14,266 nt of DNA from an uncultured Lysobacterales bacterium (GTDB lineage Bacteria > Pseudomonadota > Gammaproteobacteria > Xanthomonadales > SZUA-36): positions 1 through 14,266 of the forward strand of contig CALJWY010000231.1 of the NCBI GenBank assembly GCA_937974465.1. Direction: 5' to 3'. Of the stretch, positions 13,727 to 14,266 are shown one piece after another (the first letter of the stretch is position 1; each line of letters starts with the position of its first letter). The notes beneath the pieces were generated by a model. The model searched no databases. It saw only the letters and a list, made by a program, of their open reading frames with translations, and was not told where the DNA came from. The translations under genes and the position numbers were made by a program.

Positions 13727-14266
13727 TTATATCTTTGTAGGCAGCCAGGCGTGCAGAGCAAACCCTGCACCCGGCTCAGATTCGATTTCCAGCTTACCAC
13801 CTAGTTGCCGCAGGCGCTCAGCCATTCCCAATAATCCATTTCCCGCAGCAACCTTGTCTGCGCCGACACCGTCATCCCGTGCACTCATGGCAAGCCCTTC
13901 CGCCTTGATGGACAGGCGGATCCACAGATTCCTGGCCCGTGCATGGCGTACGCTGTTGGTGATCATCTCCTGCACACATCGTAATAAGACCTGAGCGCGC
14001 TGGGGTTCAGTCATGACCGCCTCGGCAGGCAAGTCCAGATGTATCCTTGGTTTTGGCACACCTTCGATCAGTGTATTCAGCGCTTCTGCCAGGTTCACCA
14101 TGTCATCCTGCCGCATGTCACTGACCACCTCCCGGACGTCCGCCAAAAGCAGACGAGCCAGCGAGTGTGCCTGTTGCACATGTTCCAATACCTTGCCATC
14201 AACCAGGTGGGTCACGACCTCCAGGTTCAGTGTCAATGCCGTCAGGTGATGCCCGACCAGGTCATG
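13727..14266 (-). CDS. Sensor histidine kinase, DesK/HisKA_3 type, C-terminal part (runs off right edge)
   Basis: This is the last 179 residues of a kinase whose N-terminal sensor lies outside the window. The visible part opens with 'HDLVGHHLTALTLNLE', the H-box of HisKA_3 dimerisation domains, so the first complete codon (14264-14266) encodes the predicted phospho-accepting histidine. The ATPase domain shows the N-box 'EMITNSVRHA' (N104), G1 'DDGVGAD' (131-137) and G2 'GNGLLGMAERL' (142-152). The ending is a typical 'GGKLEIESEPGAGFALHAWLP'. It pairs with the NarL-type regulator encoded 14 nt downstream. Stimulus and membrane topology are unknown because the sensor part is missing. The reading frame continues beyond 14266; an internal TTG at 14236 is not the start. 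Confidence 0.93.
   Translation of the reverse strand, partial: HDLVGHHLTALTLNLEVVTHLVDGKVLEHVQQAHSLARLLLADVREVVSDMRQDDMVNLAEALNTLIEGVPKPRIHLDLPAEAVMTEPQRAQVLLRCVQEMITNSVRHARARNLWIRLSIKAEGLAMSARDDGVGADKVAAGNGLLGMAERLRQLGGKLEIESEPGAGFALHAWLPTKI

Noticed and set aside
1..14266. Mobile elements, CRISPR arrays, tRNA or rRNA genes
   Set aside because: I looked on both strands and saw no transposase or integrase motifs, no regularly spaced repeats and no cloverleaf or rRNA-like sequence. Base composition is even across the window.

Overview
The window looks like ordinary chromosome from a gammaproteobacterium, with GC a little above 50% by eye. The reasons are the extended PstC and PstA permeases with large periplasmic parts, the divergent DUF47-PiT pair, a SecB-like protein, a PspB-like protein and a NarL/DesK-type two-component pair. 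I cannot assign an order or genus. No IS element, prophage gene, tRNA, rRNA or CRISPR array is visible, and no stretch over about 170 bp lacks a gene.

Positions 1-2790 hold the head of a high-affinity phosphate (Pst) operon on the minus strand: pstC, then the start of pstA, which runs off the left edge. No pstS precedes it. Divergently, on the plus strand (2792-4756), lie a DUF47/PhoU-like gene and a PiT low-affinity phosphate transporter. The 123 bp between pstC and the DUF47 gene contain a strong candidate PhoB box placed for pstC. The pstC start codon sits at the predicted transcription start, which suggests a leaderless transcript. The same box abuts the region where the opposite promoter should lie, so PhoB could switch the cell between Pst and PiT. 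A M15/VanY-type peptidase without a signal peptide (4782-5354) follows PiT.

Positions 5351-11482 are on the minus strand. A SecB-like gene (5351-5815) is converged on by the peptidase gene and shares its stop codon bases. Upstream of it lies a six-gene cluster (11482 down to 5905) in which every junction is a stop/start overlap of 1 to 4 nt. It encodes a Gld-type ABC exporter (ATPase, permease, GldG-like auxiliary protein, DUF4340 protein), a DUF423 membrane protein and an AlkA-type DNA glycosylase. The overlaps imply one transcript with translational coupling, and so tie a base-excision repair enzyme to an envelope transport complex.

Positions 11647-14266 hold an M14/AspA-AstE-type zinc hydrolase and a 79-aa PspB-like membrane coiled-coil protein, both on the plus strand. 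Converging on them is a two-component system on the minus strand: a NarL-type regulator and a DesK-type histidine kinase. The kinase is cut by the right edge exactly at its predicted phospho-accepting histidine. A GC hairpin between the converging units looks like a bidirectional terminator.

The most interesting items are the shared Pho-box intergenic region with its leaderless pstC, the beta-propeller-like insert in PstC, and the translationally coupled exporter-glycosylase operon.
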